64,000 nucleotides of DNA from Syngnathus acus (lineage: Eukaryota > Chordata > Actinopteri > Syngnathiformes > Syngnathidae), in assembly GCF_901709675.1 (NCBI RefSeq), contig NC_051097.1:11138039-11202038 (forward strand). Reading direction: 5' to 3'. A program made the translations under genes and the position numbers. The notes under the pieces are model-generated. The model made no database searches, was not told the DNA's origin, and worked only from the letters and a program-made list of their open reading frames with translations. Shown here one piece after another: positions 1 through 12,658 of this stretch (position 1 is its first letter; each line of letters opens with the position of its first letter).

Positions 1-3000
1 GTGTGTGTGATTGTGACTAACAATAGTGAGCAAAAAAAAAAAAATCCTTCAGAAAAGTAGTGCTGCGCTTTTAATTGCCGCCATTGTTAGAAAACGGAAC
101 AAAAGCACTTTTGTCACTTCTGCTGCTTTCCTTTTTTGAGGTGGTGCTGAAATTCTTCAAAGAATCAGAATCACCTTTATTGGGGCGGTCTAAAGAAGGC
201 TAAACTGTCACGTTTGGTAGCTCATGACAACTTTCAAACTCAACTTCTGGTGAGTGATACATTTTAGGAGATTGTAGGAAACAGCCAAAAAGTTGCACAA
301 CAGGCGCCGTGCTTTGTTTTTGGATTTGTGAAAATGCACACTCAACTCGATTATGTTGATATTAGGATGGAGGAGATTGTTGGCCTTGCTTCACTTTCTT
401 TGTGCATGTGTGCACAAGTTTGCATGTGTGTGTGTCTCCACAGCCAGACAGTGCTCCCCCGTCGATCCCTGTCTTCTAGCTAGAAATCAGCCGAGCGTGG
501 CAGGCCACCACCGCCAGGGAGGAAATACTCTAATAGTACCTTAAAGACTGAACACAATTCGTTCCAAACACGGGAGAGGAGCGAGGCCCATTGTTGGCCA
601 GAAACGCCTCGATATTTATTCTCTTTTGACTTCTTGTTGGGCTTTTGTGGCCACGCTGTGGTGGCAGATGTGCGACGCAGAGGCGGGCCGCGTGGCTCGG
701 GTAGAGGCCACGGCCCAGGCTTCCCTTTTTTTTTTGGGACGTAACGCCGGGATTTAGCCTCATTAGCTTGTCACCGGGTCGAGAGAAATACGGGCCTCCG
801 GAGAGAGCCTCTCAGGGACGGCCACTGATGAAAAGAGAGCCAGGAAAGGCCAGTTGACAGCAGATGCATGGACAAGGCGGAGAAATGGGCGTGGAGGGGG
901 AAAAAGAGAGGTAAGAGGAGGGAGGCGGGAAGGGAAGGGACGGAGCGGAAGGAGGAGGAGGGCGGCGGCGGCGGCGAAACTAATGGTCCTGCCTGGAGAA
1001 ATAGGAGTCGATCAATCATCTTCAAACAAAAGCAGCAGCCCCGGGAGAATATTTAAGAAATGCTTATTTAATTAATAGTCCCCACGCTGATATTTATGGG
1101 CCATCCTTCCTTCAAATATTAACCTTCCAGGTCCTCGGAGGCCTCGCTACAGCTGAGCCGAGGCCGGCCCGGCCCGGCTCGACATATTTCTTTCTTTCTT
1201 GGGGTCAATGAGTAGCCACTTAGCCGTAGCGCCGGCGTTTTTTCCCCGTTGGCCCAAATTTGCCAAAAGGGCATTTTTGGTCTTTTTAGGCTTATGAGAC
1301 AAGAACGAGTCTCATTGGATTTGTCAATGAGACAGATGCCGCACGGTTGCAAGTCATTTGAGGTTTCATTTGGGAAATGGGTCTCCCATGATTGGACCCA
1401 CAAAATAATCTCAAGAAATCACAGACAGGAGATGTTGAGACTTTTTTTTTTTTACTCAGCCCCCGGAGCCAATTCCACTTGGGAAAATGAAATTTGGTAG
1501 ACATGTTTTTCTTGAGTAGACTCACAAAAAAAAGTCTGCCATTTTGTTTTGAAGTGGCCATTTTGGAGTCATTTGTGCCATTATCTGCGCTCCTTCAAAC
1601 GGAGAGATTTGGTCTGATTGCTTCCAAACTCGAACGTGGTGTCCTCGATGCCAAGTTGTACGCTTTTCAAAAACTTTATGACCCAGCTGCGCAATCTTAG
1701 CCCGGATGAGTTCCACAGGCGGCATTTTTAAGAACATGCAGTAACTTCTTCTAGCTTCTGATTCCATTTTCTCGATACTAATGTCATTTATTTTCTTTTT
1801 TTCAGTCTCATAGTGGTGCAAGAAATATTGTTGGATGAGTTGCTCCACCGCTGAGCTGACTCCTGCACACCGCCGGAATTCACAGGTTGCGCTTGACAGA
1901 TGCGTGCAACATGCCGCCGCCACTTCAAACGCCATCGCAGGTAATGCTCACTTCAGACCCTCCCCACGCTCCCCACTCGACATTGGCGCCACTTGCAAAC
2001 CTGCTCTTTTTGCCGAAACACCTCGCTTGTTCGTCTTCAACCGGTTGTCACTTTGTCGCAGACTTTCTCGAGTCACGTCTGACGTGTCGTTGCTGGAAAG
2101 CATTCTTTTTTTTTTTGAATGACCATCTTCAAGCTCTACTAGTTTGATCTGGGCTTTCCCAAACCTGCCGCTATGTAATGTAGCCATTTCCCATTCCCAG
2201 TTTTGATAATGAATAACAAAAAAACATGTCACTTTCAGAGCTTTCAAATTTTGGAATCCCCAAGTAGAAAGAAGCAAATTTGTTTGAAATGAACTCCTTT
2301 GCGCTTCCGCGCACGCTATGGTGCCAAACTTGAAATGTCTTTTTTCCCTGCCGTTTTCACAAGGTGTCCGTCCGTCCGTCTTTACCTGCTCTGCTTGCGC
2401 TATTTCGCTACCTTTCGCAGCAGGAGAGCTCAGGTATGCCACAAAAAAAGTCATTTGCATATTGAGTGTGTGTCTCTGCACGCCTGCTGTTTGTTCTGCA
2501 TTATGCATGTCTGAACGGGAAAATTGCATTGCATGGGACGAGGGGGAGAGAGAGAGAGAGGTGCATTATTTGTGGTGAAGCGAGAAAGAGCGAGCGAGCG
2601 AGCGAGCAAGAGGTTGTTGCTGGAAAGCGTGAAGACAATAATGCAATGTGACACTTCAGAAATGAGAAGCCGGTCGCCTTGGCAACAGGCCCTGGGCGAG
2701 GGGCGAGCGGGGTGGAGGTGGGTGAGGGGGGGGGGCGGCGGCATCAGGGAAGGGGGTGAGGGCGAGCGAGATAGCGAGTAAATGATGTTTGATCAGAAGC
2801 GCCGTTGTCGGACGAGAGAAGCCTTCAGGACGGGATTGCGGTCCCGACGGATGGCCGGCCCTCTGAGGGGGGGGGGGTATTTTTCACGGCTGATGTTTGG
2901 CTTGGGGAGGGGGCGAGCGCCTCGCCTCCGGCAAAGCAAATTTGTCCTTTAATTGTGTTTTCATTCTTATACGAGATCAATATTTGTTCTCAGCTCACAG

Positions 3001-5600
3001 GCTTTTCTTATAAAATATCCATAGGGCGACGTGATACCATATTGTGGGCCGAAACGAACCATTATTTTAATCATTGATGAATCTAACGAATATTTGGTCG
3101 ATTTAATCGATGAAACATGTTAAATCTGTTTTAAAATGATCATCCAAATTGAATTATTTTACATAAAAGGTCATACAAACTTTGAGCTTGCTAAATATTT
3201 GAAAAAAAACCCCAATTGTTCAATATTAAATATTTAATCGTTAAAGACATTAAAATTTAATTCAGTAATTCTTTTGTGTACCACTAGAGGGAGCCTGTGT
3301 ACCTTTAGTGGTACTCTAACCACACCGAGTAGCACAAACGCCAAACTTCAAAAACCGATTTTTGTTTTTTTTTCAATAGTTTTGTCTTTAATACTCTTTC
3401 ACAATATTTAACGAGAGTTCGCATCTTAAAAACTCTGAAAGTCTGTTCTCAAACAACCTAGTGAAAGTCCAAAATTCCTTTTTTTTCCCCTCCCTACAAT
3501 GCCGCTGATCGTGCTTTGCATAAATTGTCAAGTAAACACAGTCATGTGTACAAAGTTTATGAAGAATTGCCTCCACCAGAGCGGCACACATTCTACTACT
3601 GCACACATGCGCACACACACACACACACACGCACACACACACAGAGGCAGCGGCATTGAATGCGATAGGGAAGTGAAAAATGATTAACCCGAGGTCAGCT
3701 CTCAGCCTCAATCTCGGCGGCGCTCAAAGAACATCCTCGCCTGATTTACACTCGTCATGTTCCACAGCACACATTTGCATATATTTATTAAATTCGCCGC
3801 GCGGCGGAGAATAAAATATAAGGCGGGGGAGGCTGCGAAGGAGGGGGGGAGGGGGTTATTTAAGGGAGGCGTGTTTGGGATAGATTTGCCTTTCATTCAT
3901 ATTCGCCCCCCTCCGACTTTCCTTCTCTGTCCCTGTGTTTTGTTCATTAGCGCAGAGGTCAACGTCACGTGGCTGCAGGCGAGAAAAAACATGGCCGCCG
4001 CTCCGCCCTGTGGCGTTGACCTCGTTATCACGGCGACACACGCTGCAATTTGGGTTAGTTATCGAAATACAAGTCGCACCCTCCCCTCCTCCCCCCGGCT
4101 ACAATTATTACCTGAAGGTTTCCTATCGTCCAGATAAAAGAAAAACTATATTTATTTATAATTAGTTGTCACGCCACAAGATAGCAAACATGACATGTCT
4201 ATTATTGTTTGGTGTACTTTCAAAAACAGAATGTTGTGTCAGCATTTGCAAAATGATGCCAATCAATGCGAGAAAAGTTTAGTTTTTGATGACGCTGGCG
4301 GCGTGAAGTCATTTTTTAAATTAACATAAAAAGTGGACCAAAGTGCAGGTAACATTTTCTCCGCATAAATTTTGTTTGTATTAAAAAAAATGTTTTGCGA
4401 AGACGTTCACGAGACAATCAGCTCTCTTTGGTCCTCCTTTGCCGGCTTCTGTGCGAAAGGCACCGACCGGCTGGATGAATGTACGCAGCAGATCTGCCAA
4501 TTTGGCTGAATCTCGGCATGAAAAACAGCCCGCGTCGCCATCGACTTGTTTTTGTTTAACGTTTCATCGAGCGCTCCGTAACGACGAGACGTGTTACTTA
4601 ATCACTGCGAGCTTGCTTGGAAAAAAAAAAATAAAAAAAAACAAAAAAATACGATGAGTGTGCAAACATCCCATCATGCATCCCTTCATCAACAACCAGC
4701 CTCCCCCTCCCCCTCCTCTTGGCCAAACCACTGACGCTAGCAGCAATGACAGCCGCGATCAATACGGCCCCAAACCCGTCCGCAACGTTAATCCATCAGC
4801 GGCGGCACGACGGCCGCCATCAGTCACGTGCGCCGGCCGAGGCGTCGACGCATTTTGCCGCCACGGCCTACTAAATGGGCGCCGGCAGAACATTAGCGAG
4901 CGCTGCCGTTAGTTTACGGCGCTGCGCTCTTATCTGGCCCAGTAAATAATTCAAATGAGAACATAATAAAAAGACGGGCCTTTAGCTCAAATGCTAATAA
5001 AAAAAAAAGAAGAAAAGATCGTCTCTGTCGGCGCTTTTATAGAAGAAATATACTCCTGACTTTGCCGTCCGTCCCTGCCGCGGTGTCTTGATTTGCCGTC
5101 CAGTCGGGGGGGGGGGGCTGCAGATATATCGCCTCGTACTGAATCTAAACGGCATTTGGGCTTCGCACATAATAAATCAAGTCCGCGTGGATTTGAGAAC
5201 AAACGTCTATGGCAGAAGCGCAACCGCGGTAAATCCTTCAGTCCTTTCCCGTCATCAAATCGGTGGAGAGGTTTTGAGCCGATCGAGAAACGCAAGTCTA
5301 CCCGGCGACAAAAGGGCTGCACGAAAACCGGCGTGATTGCGAGATTACAATTTCCTTCGAATCTTGACGATCGAGGTTCGAGAGAAACCGGAGGACCATC
5401 CGGTATTTAGTCTTTTATTCCAACCGTCCTTCAAAGGCGAGCGCTAGCCCGCTCTTGACTGACCGGCATCATAAACATCTCGTTGAAATATGGCGCCTTC
5501 TCGCCGCATCAACAAAAACGGAAAAAATGACAGCATGATGGAATTTACAGTGCGTGCGTTCGCCCGACAAATACAACATTGTAAGCGGCGCATAGTTTTC
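1..5600. other. non-coding upstream flank, no gene recognised
   Basis: I see no exon with family resemblance on either strand. Open frames here are short, low-complexity and overlap on both strands. The stretch holds a (CA)n tract near 3608-3644, GAGC-type simple repeats near 2588-2610, an inverted repeat at 3278-3314 and AT-rich blocks such as 1015-1115, which contains TTAATTAA and ATATTTATGG. It is probably distal regulatory or neutral sequence of the lhx5 domain, which is an inference from position only. Confidence 0.55.
3278..3314. repeat. 13-nt inverted repeat containing a CTCF-like core
   Basis: The left arm at 3278-3290 (gtaccactagagg) and the right arm at 3302-3314 (cctttagtggtac) are reverse complements with one mismatch, separated by 11 nt. 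The left arm plus spacer spells CCACTAGAGGGAGC at 3281-3294, which resembles the CTCF core consensus CCASYAGRKGGC. Binding is inference. Confidence 0.5.
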
Positions 5601-5619
5601 CTTTCCAGAGAGAGACAGC

Positions 5620-6060
5620 TTTGTTGCATGCTTTAAGTAAAGGAGAAAGTGTTTATGTTGTCAGAGATGAATGAAAACAAATAAATGGGTCCGGTCCGGC
5701 TTTATTTCTGCATTGAAAACAGACATTTTGCTGCATGCTTTGAATCTGGGAAATAGGTGGCATATATTGGACAAATATGAAAATGAAGTCTGATCATAAA
5801 GGATTGCAGTAAATGTCAGTCGCAGCGCACAATGTTTAAATTGAAGCTAGCGATTCTTTGCGGCATGCTTTGAAAGGGGGAAAATAGCGCCATCTGGTGG
5901 ATGAATCGGAGATGAAGTCATCTGGACTGCATTCTTCTCATTGTTTAATATTCAATATTCCTATCACCATATTTTGCAGAATTCGGACATTTGGCTGCAT
6001 TCTTTGGATGTCAGGAAATTAGCACCACCTGGTGGACAAATGTAGACGTCAAGGATTGCG
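5620..6060 (+). repeat. degenerate tandem repeat, period about 110-135 bp
   Basis: Four decayed copies start near 5625, 5732, 5859 and 5991. Each begins with a GCATGCTTTGA-like or GCATTCTTTGG-like phrase. In the last three this is followed by a GGAAA-type run, a TGG(TGG) phrase, 'ggacaaatat' or a variant of it, and 'gaagtc' or 'gacgtc'. Copies three and four contain GCGCCATCTGGTGG (5887-5900) and GCACCACCTGGTGG (6022-6035), both strong CTCF-core look-alikes on the minus strand. I cannot assign the repeat to a named family. Confidence 0.55.
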
Positions 6061-7097
6061 TTACTCCAGTTTAGATGAGATGAAAACCAAAATGCATTTT
6101 CAATGAGAACACGTGTGGCTTTGCCATATAAGCCCCCCAGAACATGAATGACAATTCCAGCATTTACAATAAAGGAATCACCTGGCACACGCCAAAATAC
6201 GCGACACGGGTACACATGCGCGGCGAAAGAATTAAATGCTCATTAAACGGCAAACAAAAGCCGCACAAATGACGTTTTGGGAAAAAGCCCTCGTTTCCGA
6301 TGGGCTGCGCGCCAGGCAGACTGCTTTCCTGGGAACTCCACCAGCTCGTGAGAAGTAAAAATATTGGCAGGCGACACTCGCATGCACACACACATACACG
6401 GCGACGCAGTCATGGCTGCGGACCAACACTCGATGCCAATGCCAGTGGGCGTAGTGGGAGCACTGGACATGCTGGGACCAGCCTCGCCAGTTAAGACTGG
6501 CCCAGGCTGGACCAAGTGAGAGACACAACGCACACGCACACACACATTCACTGTGACATACGCTTTCCTCACACACAAAGGCGTCTGTCTGGTCCCGTGC
6601 CATGTGTCTCAGCTGTGCCACCATCAGTCCCCCCCCCCAAACACACTCACACATACATAGACCCCTCAGGCCTGGACCTCCCGCATATGCCACCCCTCTC
6701 GTGCACACCGCCCTCCCCCCCTCCCTCTGCTCGTCTTTGTGGGCTAATTAGCGGTGAAATTGGTGAATTGCAGGCTCGGACACACACACACACACAGATG
6801 CGTATACAGTGAGTGAAAGGAAGGCCCGGTCACAGCCACGAAGACACTCGAACAGAGCCAAGCGCCACTTCAGCCCTGAAAAGCCCCCCCTGAAATGGGA
6901 CACAGTGAAAGAGAGAGAGGCAGAAAGAAGACTGATGGGAAGCCCTCTAAGAGCGAGACGCTGCTTTTCATCATGTTCCAAAAAATAAATCCCAAAATCA
7001 AATCACGTCTTCTTTATGTCTACGCTGTGGCTTCGGTCGAAATCTTTCCAAATCACACATAAAGTTTGATGTGTATTTTTTTTTTCTAGATCTTGTA

Positions 7098-7418
7098 ACT
7101 CCAGGAATTTCTGGCAAGTACTGGCTGTGTCCTTCATGTGACAACCATCTCCAAGAATTTGGAATCAGAATCAGACAGGACACGAAAATGGCAAGAGTAA
7201 GTCTTTTTTTTTTTTTTTCTTGGGTTACAAAAATATAAACCAGAATTAGCCAACAGGCGGTGAACGCCACCACAACAACAACAACAACAAAAGCCAAATA
7301 TCAGCAGCTGCGTCCTGCATTTGACAACAATTGATCATAAATTCGCCAGGCCTAAATGTGGCAAATCGTACAAAAATTGTTGGGACTGAAGGAATTTCTG
7401 GCAAGTACTGGTTTTGTC
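7098..7418 (+). repeat. direct repeat pair of a 34-bp phrase
   Basis: Positions 7098-7131 and 7385-7418 share 30 of 34 bases, including the uninterrupted core ggaatttctggcaagtactg, about 290 bp apart. The flanks do not clearly align. It could be two fragments of a dispersed element or a local duplication. Confidence 0.5.
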
Positions 7419-9187
7419 TTCCACGCAATATGCCTGTTGAACAAAAACAAGAAGTTTCTGAAATTGTGACTTCCAAAACAGGAAGTCTGCAGAAAAAATG
7501 TCATTGGACTTTGTCAAAGTGGTAGCTAGCTGCAGGACCTTGTGGCGACGGCCGTATTCTTTGGTCAGGACGTGATGGACGAGGCGCGCTCCATCATGTC
7601 GTGGTCCCCGCCCACAGCCCATAAATTACCCCCACGAATTAACAGGCCGTATTAATACCGCGCAACGTGTTAGGGCTCTCATTTAAAATTAATAAGTGGT
7701 AATTATGGAGGGAGGAAGTCTGTTTGGGGGAGGCTGCGAAGGAAGGAAGGAAGGGAGAACCAAGGGATGACTGAGTGTGTGCGAGCCTCCCTCGAGGGCT
7801 CCGTGTGCCACTTTTCACACTTTGCACACAAAAGAGAACTTCAAGCTCATTTGGACGACGGCTTCGCTTTTTACATTTTCTTTTTTGTCGCATGCGTGAC
7901 GTGGAAATCCTGCCATTCTTCGCTATGCCTCCATCACGGAGGGTACAAAGTTGAACGCCACACGCCATTTCCGTCGCTAAACGCCTCGTCAGAGCGCAAG
8001 TGGTTTGACTTGACTCAACTTTCACCAGACTGCAGTTTGCTTCTTTTTACACTTGAACATAGCAGGTTTGTGATAGTGACAGATCATTTTTTGGGGTGGG
8101 AAAGACCAACTGGAAGAGCTTGGTTGCCATAGTAACAACCATAACAGGCGCTGGAGATAAGACAAGGCGTCCTTGAGTTTTGCGCGCCGGGGTCATTGAC
8201 ATTAAACACGTTAATTGTTGATTTTCCGCTTTCCCTCTTCGGGGGTGGCGGGGGGTTGGGGGGGTTGTTGCCTTGGTTACCGGAGACGAGTGTCAATTAC
8301 CACGTTGAACGCCTTCAAAGTGACGTGAATGGGGCCGAGCCGCCGCTACAAAGGCCCGTTAATGTGTAATGTGAAAAGTAGCAAACATCATTTGGAGATG
8401 TCACTCATGATGAGTCATTGTGTTTGCCACAAAAGACCCCCCCGGGCCCCCCCCTCCGGCCCCCGGAGACGCATCAGTCTCTTATTGCTTTGTCATCAGC
8501 GCAGGTTAATGGACCCCAAAGCAGCCTGTTAAAAGTAACCCTGATCAATACCCGCTGGGTGTCTGCGGCCTTCCGTTTGGTTTAAGGAAAGTGGAAAATG
8601 TGGAGCACAAAGGAACGGCAGATGGAAGGATGCCACTTCCGGGACGACGGCGCTGCCTTGATCACGTGCTGCGACGCTTCAATGTTAGTCAAATCCAGAA
8701 GGTTCTTCCTGGTTCTTGGAGAAGATCCAAATTGACGGGCCTGTTTTTTTTTTTTTTTGAAGAATTCCATCCCCCAAAAAGTGAAGTGGCAGAGCAATAT
8801 TTTGTGTGTGTGTGTCCTTTGCTTCCTGCTCCTCAAAGTGGAACATAGCGGCAGAACACCTTATTTGGGCGTGAAAAATCTCGTTAACGCCTCCACAAGG
8901 TCACACTCATCCGACGCCATCGAGGTTCCAGGGCACAATCAACAGCGTCCAAACAAAACATCAACAAGACAACACTGGTACGCACGCACGGACATGCAAC
9001 GCACCGCCGTGTGCTTCCCTGGCATCATTATTTCTCCTTTCTCTCTTGGCTCTCCAGCAGGGGTCCACTCCTGGGCGTCTGACACCTTCTGGCCTTGAGT
9101 CGGTGGGGGCGAGGAAGCGTGCAGACAAGGCGCTAACACCCTCTCAGACGCCGTGCAACATCCAAGCTGTGCTTTAATTGTCAGGTA

Positions 9188-9224
<37 letters not shown>

Positions 9225-12076
9225 TTTAGTGGGTGGCAAGCCAGCGCATGCAGTGGCAAACGCGTGGGTTGCCAGCGCTCGGGGCAAGTCAACTCATTTG
9301 CACCCGCCACCAAAGCACAACACACACAAAAAAAAATCGGATTCAAGTTTTGTTGGTGAGAAAATGATGGAAAGTATTATGAGAATGAAAAAGCAACAAC
9401 AACAAAGAAAAGTAGGAATCTTTAAAGGAAATTCACTTAAGTCATCTAAGTATTTTTTTTTTTAGAGGAACAAATATTTACAAAATCTGAGCTGTGGCAA
9501 TAATTTTTGTTTTCTTGGAATAGTATGACCAAAAAAAAAAATACCCAATACAAAAATTAACTCATATCATTATGGAGATTTTCTACATCATGGATTTAAG
9601 GAGGCTCATTTAGTTAAGCAAATAACTGAATTTGACAAGATATCATTTTATAATAAAGTCACAATATTATAAAAAGAAATATATTTTTTGAGGTTTTCTA
9701 AAAACAAAAGTCTTATTTGTTTATTTTTGAGCAAATAAGTTAAAGTGATAAGAATTCAAATTAAAAATTTGGGAGATTGTGTTGGAAAAATGTCTTTTTG
9801 GGGGAAAGTTGTTGGATTTTGCAAAAAGCTCTGGAGGGTTTGTGGAAAAAAAAAAAGCCTTTAGAAAAAGAGCCTTTTAAAAAAGTCACCCAAAATATTA
9901 AGCTCCATTCATAATATTTGAGCAAAGCGCTTGTGATCATAAAATAAATAACCCAGATATTTTTTTCTTGGTTGGGAACAAGTATGCCTCCGCCTCCTAC
10001 CCCTCCCGCCCGCCCCCAAGCTACGCCGAAAAGTGAAGGGTCGACGCAGAGATTGAAGAGGTGTGTGTGTGTGTGGTGGGCGGGGTTTTGATGATTGGGG
10101 GTATTCGTTCATGTTGATAAATCATATGCCCCCGTTCAGGTTTGTGTTTATCTCCATCTGTCAGTGGAGCGTGTAGCCTGCGATAGCACGCACGCACACA
10201 CGGGGGGCTACCTGAGCTCACATGGAGTCCAGTAAAAAAAAAAATAAAAAATGTAGTGTGTGTTTGTGTTGATTACAGCTTCATTAATAAACCCTCAACT
10301 TGCCCCCCCCCTTCCGCCTCCTCACTCGCTGTGATCTGGAATGAATGAATACAAACATTTATCCTGCCGTCAAATAAGCAGTGTTATTATTATTATTATT
10401 ATTAAAATAATACACCCATAGTTTCAATCTTGAGGTGACATAATGCTGCACAGAGGGGCGGAGCTTGAGAGAAAATTTCTTCCCAAGCTTTAAAGGAATG
10501 AAAGTTTGGACACGAGGCAATAGTATTGATTTGCTGAAATAAAAATGAATATATACATTTGACCGTGTCTGCCTGAGAGGGCAGATACGACACTTGCGCT
10601 CAATAATGTGTCATCAGGTTTGTTTCCGCGCCAAAGTCACTTTAACCTACTTTTCCTTCCAAATGCTAAAAGTTTGTCCCCGAGCACTTTTCACAGCCAG
10701 TTTCTGGACCGCGCCGCAAACAAGACGACGGGTCGCACGCGGGCACGCACGTGAGCGAAGAATTTTTTAATGGAAAAACGCAAACGGCGAGCTGCGGGTG
10801 GGCGGCCCGCCATCTGCCTCGACAGGCTGCGTTCAAAAGCAGGGTTGCGATACTTTGGCATTTTTAAATACAATTACTTTTTATTTGATTTGACCCTGTC
10901 TGAGAAAAAGTCTGTCTTTTTAGGCAAGAAAAATACGGCTTCATATTAGAAAGATTATCATGAGGAGAAGAAAATGGGGTCAATATGAGGAAAAAAAAGT
11001 CTGCGAAAGAAAGGGATAATATTCTTTGATATAAGATTTTTTTTTGCAAGGAAACGAGGTGTAATGGTCCGAAAAACATTGCAATAATATTCAGAAAGAA
11101 AGTTCATTTTATGCAGTAATCGGGGAGTTGATTGCAATATTTGGAGAAATCATTTTTCGCATGTAAGTCATTGAGGAAAAAAACAGAAACAATTTACTAA
11201 TATTTAAAAAAAATATCTTGCAAGAAAAAAAAAGCGATAATGTAAGCAAAGAAGCCGTGTAGTTGCCAGGAAACAAGTCTCATTAATACAAGCGTTAAAT
11301 CTGATTTTGGTGAGTGAAAAGTGGCCATATTCAATTTTTGAGGCGCGATATTCCACGTGAGGAGGAGGAGGAGGCTGCGCCGCCACGGCAACAGGGCGGC
11401 CGGGCGGGCGGCCGGCCGGCAAAGAGAGACAGATTGCGTTTTAACAGCCATCGCTGTCATCTCCAACAGCTGTCCTCTTCCCGGCCGCCATTCACACGGC
11501 CCGTGTTTGCATTGTCTCCCTCGTGACCTCGCAGCTCCTCAGAAGAGGAGGGGGGGAGGCTGCTGGCCCAGAGGACAGTGGCAAATGGAATAGAGGGAAA
11601 TGCAAATGAGGGTGAGAAAAGGGAGAGTGAGTGATGGGGAGAAAAAAAAACATTCGCCTTCCTCGCCCGCCCTCTCCGTGTGCAGCGACGGCAGCGTGTT
11701 GCGTCTTATCAGGCGCGGCGAGCGATAAGGCGGCTATCGGGCCCCGGCAGGGCGTTGACACCGCGCGCTAATGCATAAGAAGCTCACTCTGGCTTGTCAT
11801 CATTGCGACCATTTTTTTGGGGAAGGGTTAACAGGCAGCAAACGGCCAGATAAGGCGCCGCCGGACGAGCCTTCTCTAACGTTAGCGCCCGTCAAACATT
11901 GCTCCTCATCCTTCCTCCATCTCACCTTCCGTGCTTCCCCATCTCCTCTTGGGGTCTGCAACCTTCCTCCTCATCCTTCTTCTGAGCTCCTCCTCCCACG
12001 TCCTCTCCCATCCTCCACCTGCTCCTCATCCCCTCCAACCTCCTGCCCGGCCCCCCCTCCCTCACTCAGGATGCAG

Positions 12077-12658
12077 AGTTCACGGGTCAGCCGAGTGACA
12101 GGGCCTGAGTCGGGAGATAAGAGGAGGCCAGAATGGCTTTACGGCAAGCGGCACTCTGAGGGAGTGATGGGGGAGGAGGGGGGGGGCAGCTGGATGTAAG
12201 GACCAAGAAGACGATTGGGGGGGTGAGGAGGAAGGGATGGGGGGGCTAATCTGCCACAGTTTGAAGTAATAATACATTGCTGATAGTCATCACGACACGC
12301 AGGCCGAGAGAAGAGGGGGAGGAGGAGGTGGGGGGGAGATGGGGAGGGGGTGCTGCGTTCAAAGACATCCAACACAAATACGCAAGCGAGGCTCATTCTT
12401 ATTCCCGCGTCGTCTCGCGCTGTAAATCACAACCCCCCCCATCACAATATAACCCCCCCAACTCCCCCACCCCACTCTCAATCCAGCCTGGATATCAGGC
12501 CTCTGCAGAAGTGCTCGGGCCGGCTGATAGCGGGTCCTCTGGGGGTTTGGGGGGGGTTGATTGTGTGGGTGCGTTGGGGGGGGAGGTGGAGAGAAGCATC
12601 GGTAGGTTGAGGCTACGCCAGCTTACCGTGCAACCTCAGATATAGAGTTCAAGGGTCA
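12077..12658 (+). promoter_or_regulatory. two DR1-like nuclear receptor half-site pairs
   Basis: AGTTCACGGGTCA at 12077-12089 and AGTTCAAGGGTCA at 12646-12658 both match the DR1 arrangement of two RGKTCA half-sites spaced by one base. COUP-TF, RXR and HNF4 proteins are known to use this arrangement. Two near-identical sites in the same orientation about 570 bp apart are unlikely but not impossible by chance. Function is inference. Confidence 0.35.

Noticed and set aside
353-763. Open frames on both strands near the left end
   Set aside because: Short, no domain resemblance, no splice-consistent extension, and composition like the surrounding non-coding DNA.
7246-7476. Repeated QYLPEIP peptide on the minus strand at two places
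   Set aside because: It reflects the duplicated 34-bp DNA phrase. Frames around it end quickly and no splice-consistent gene forms.
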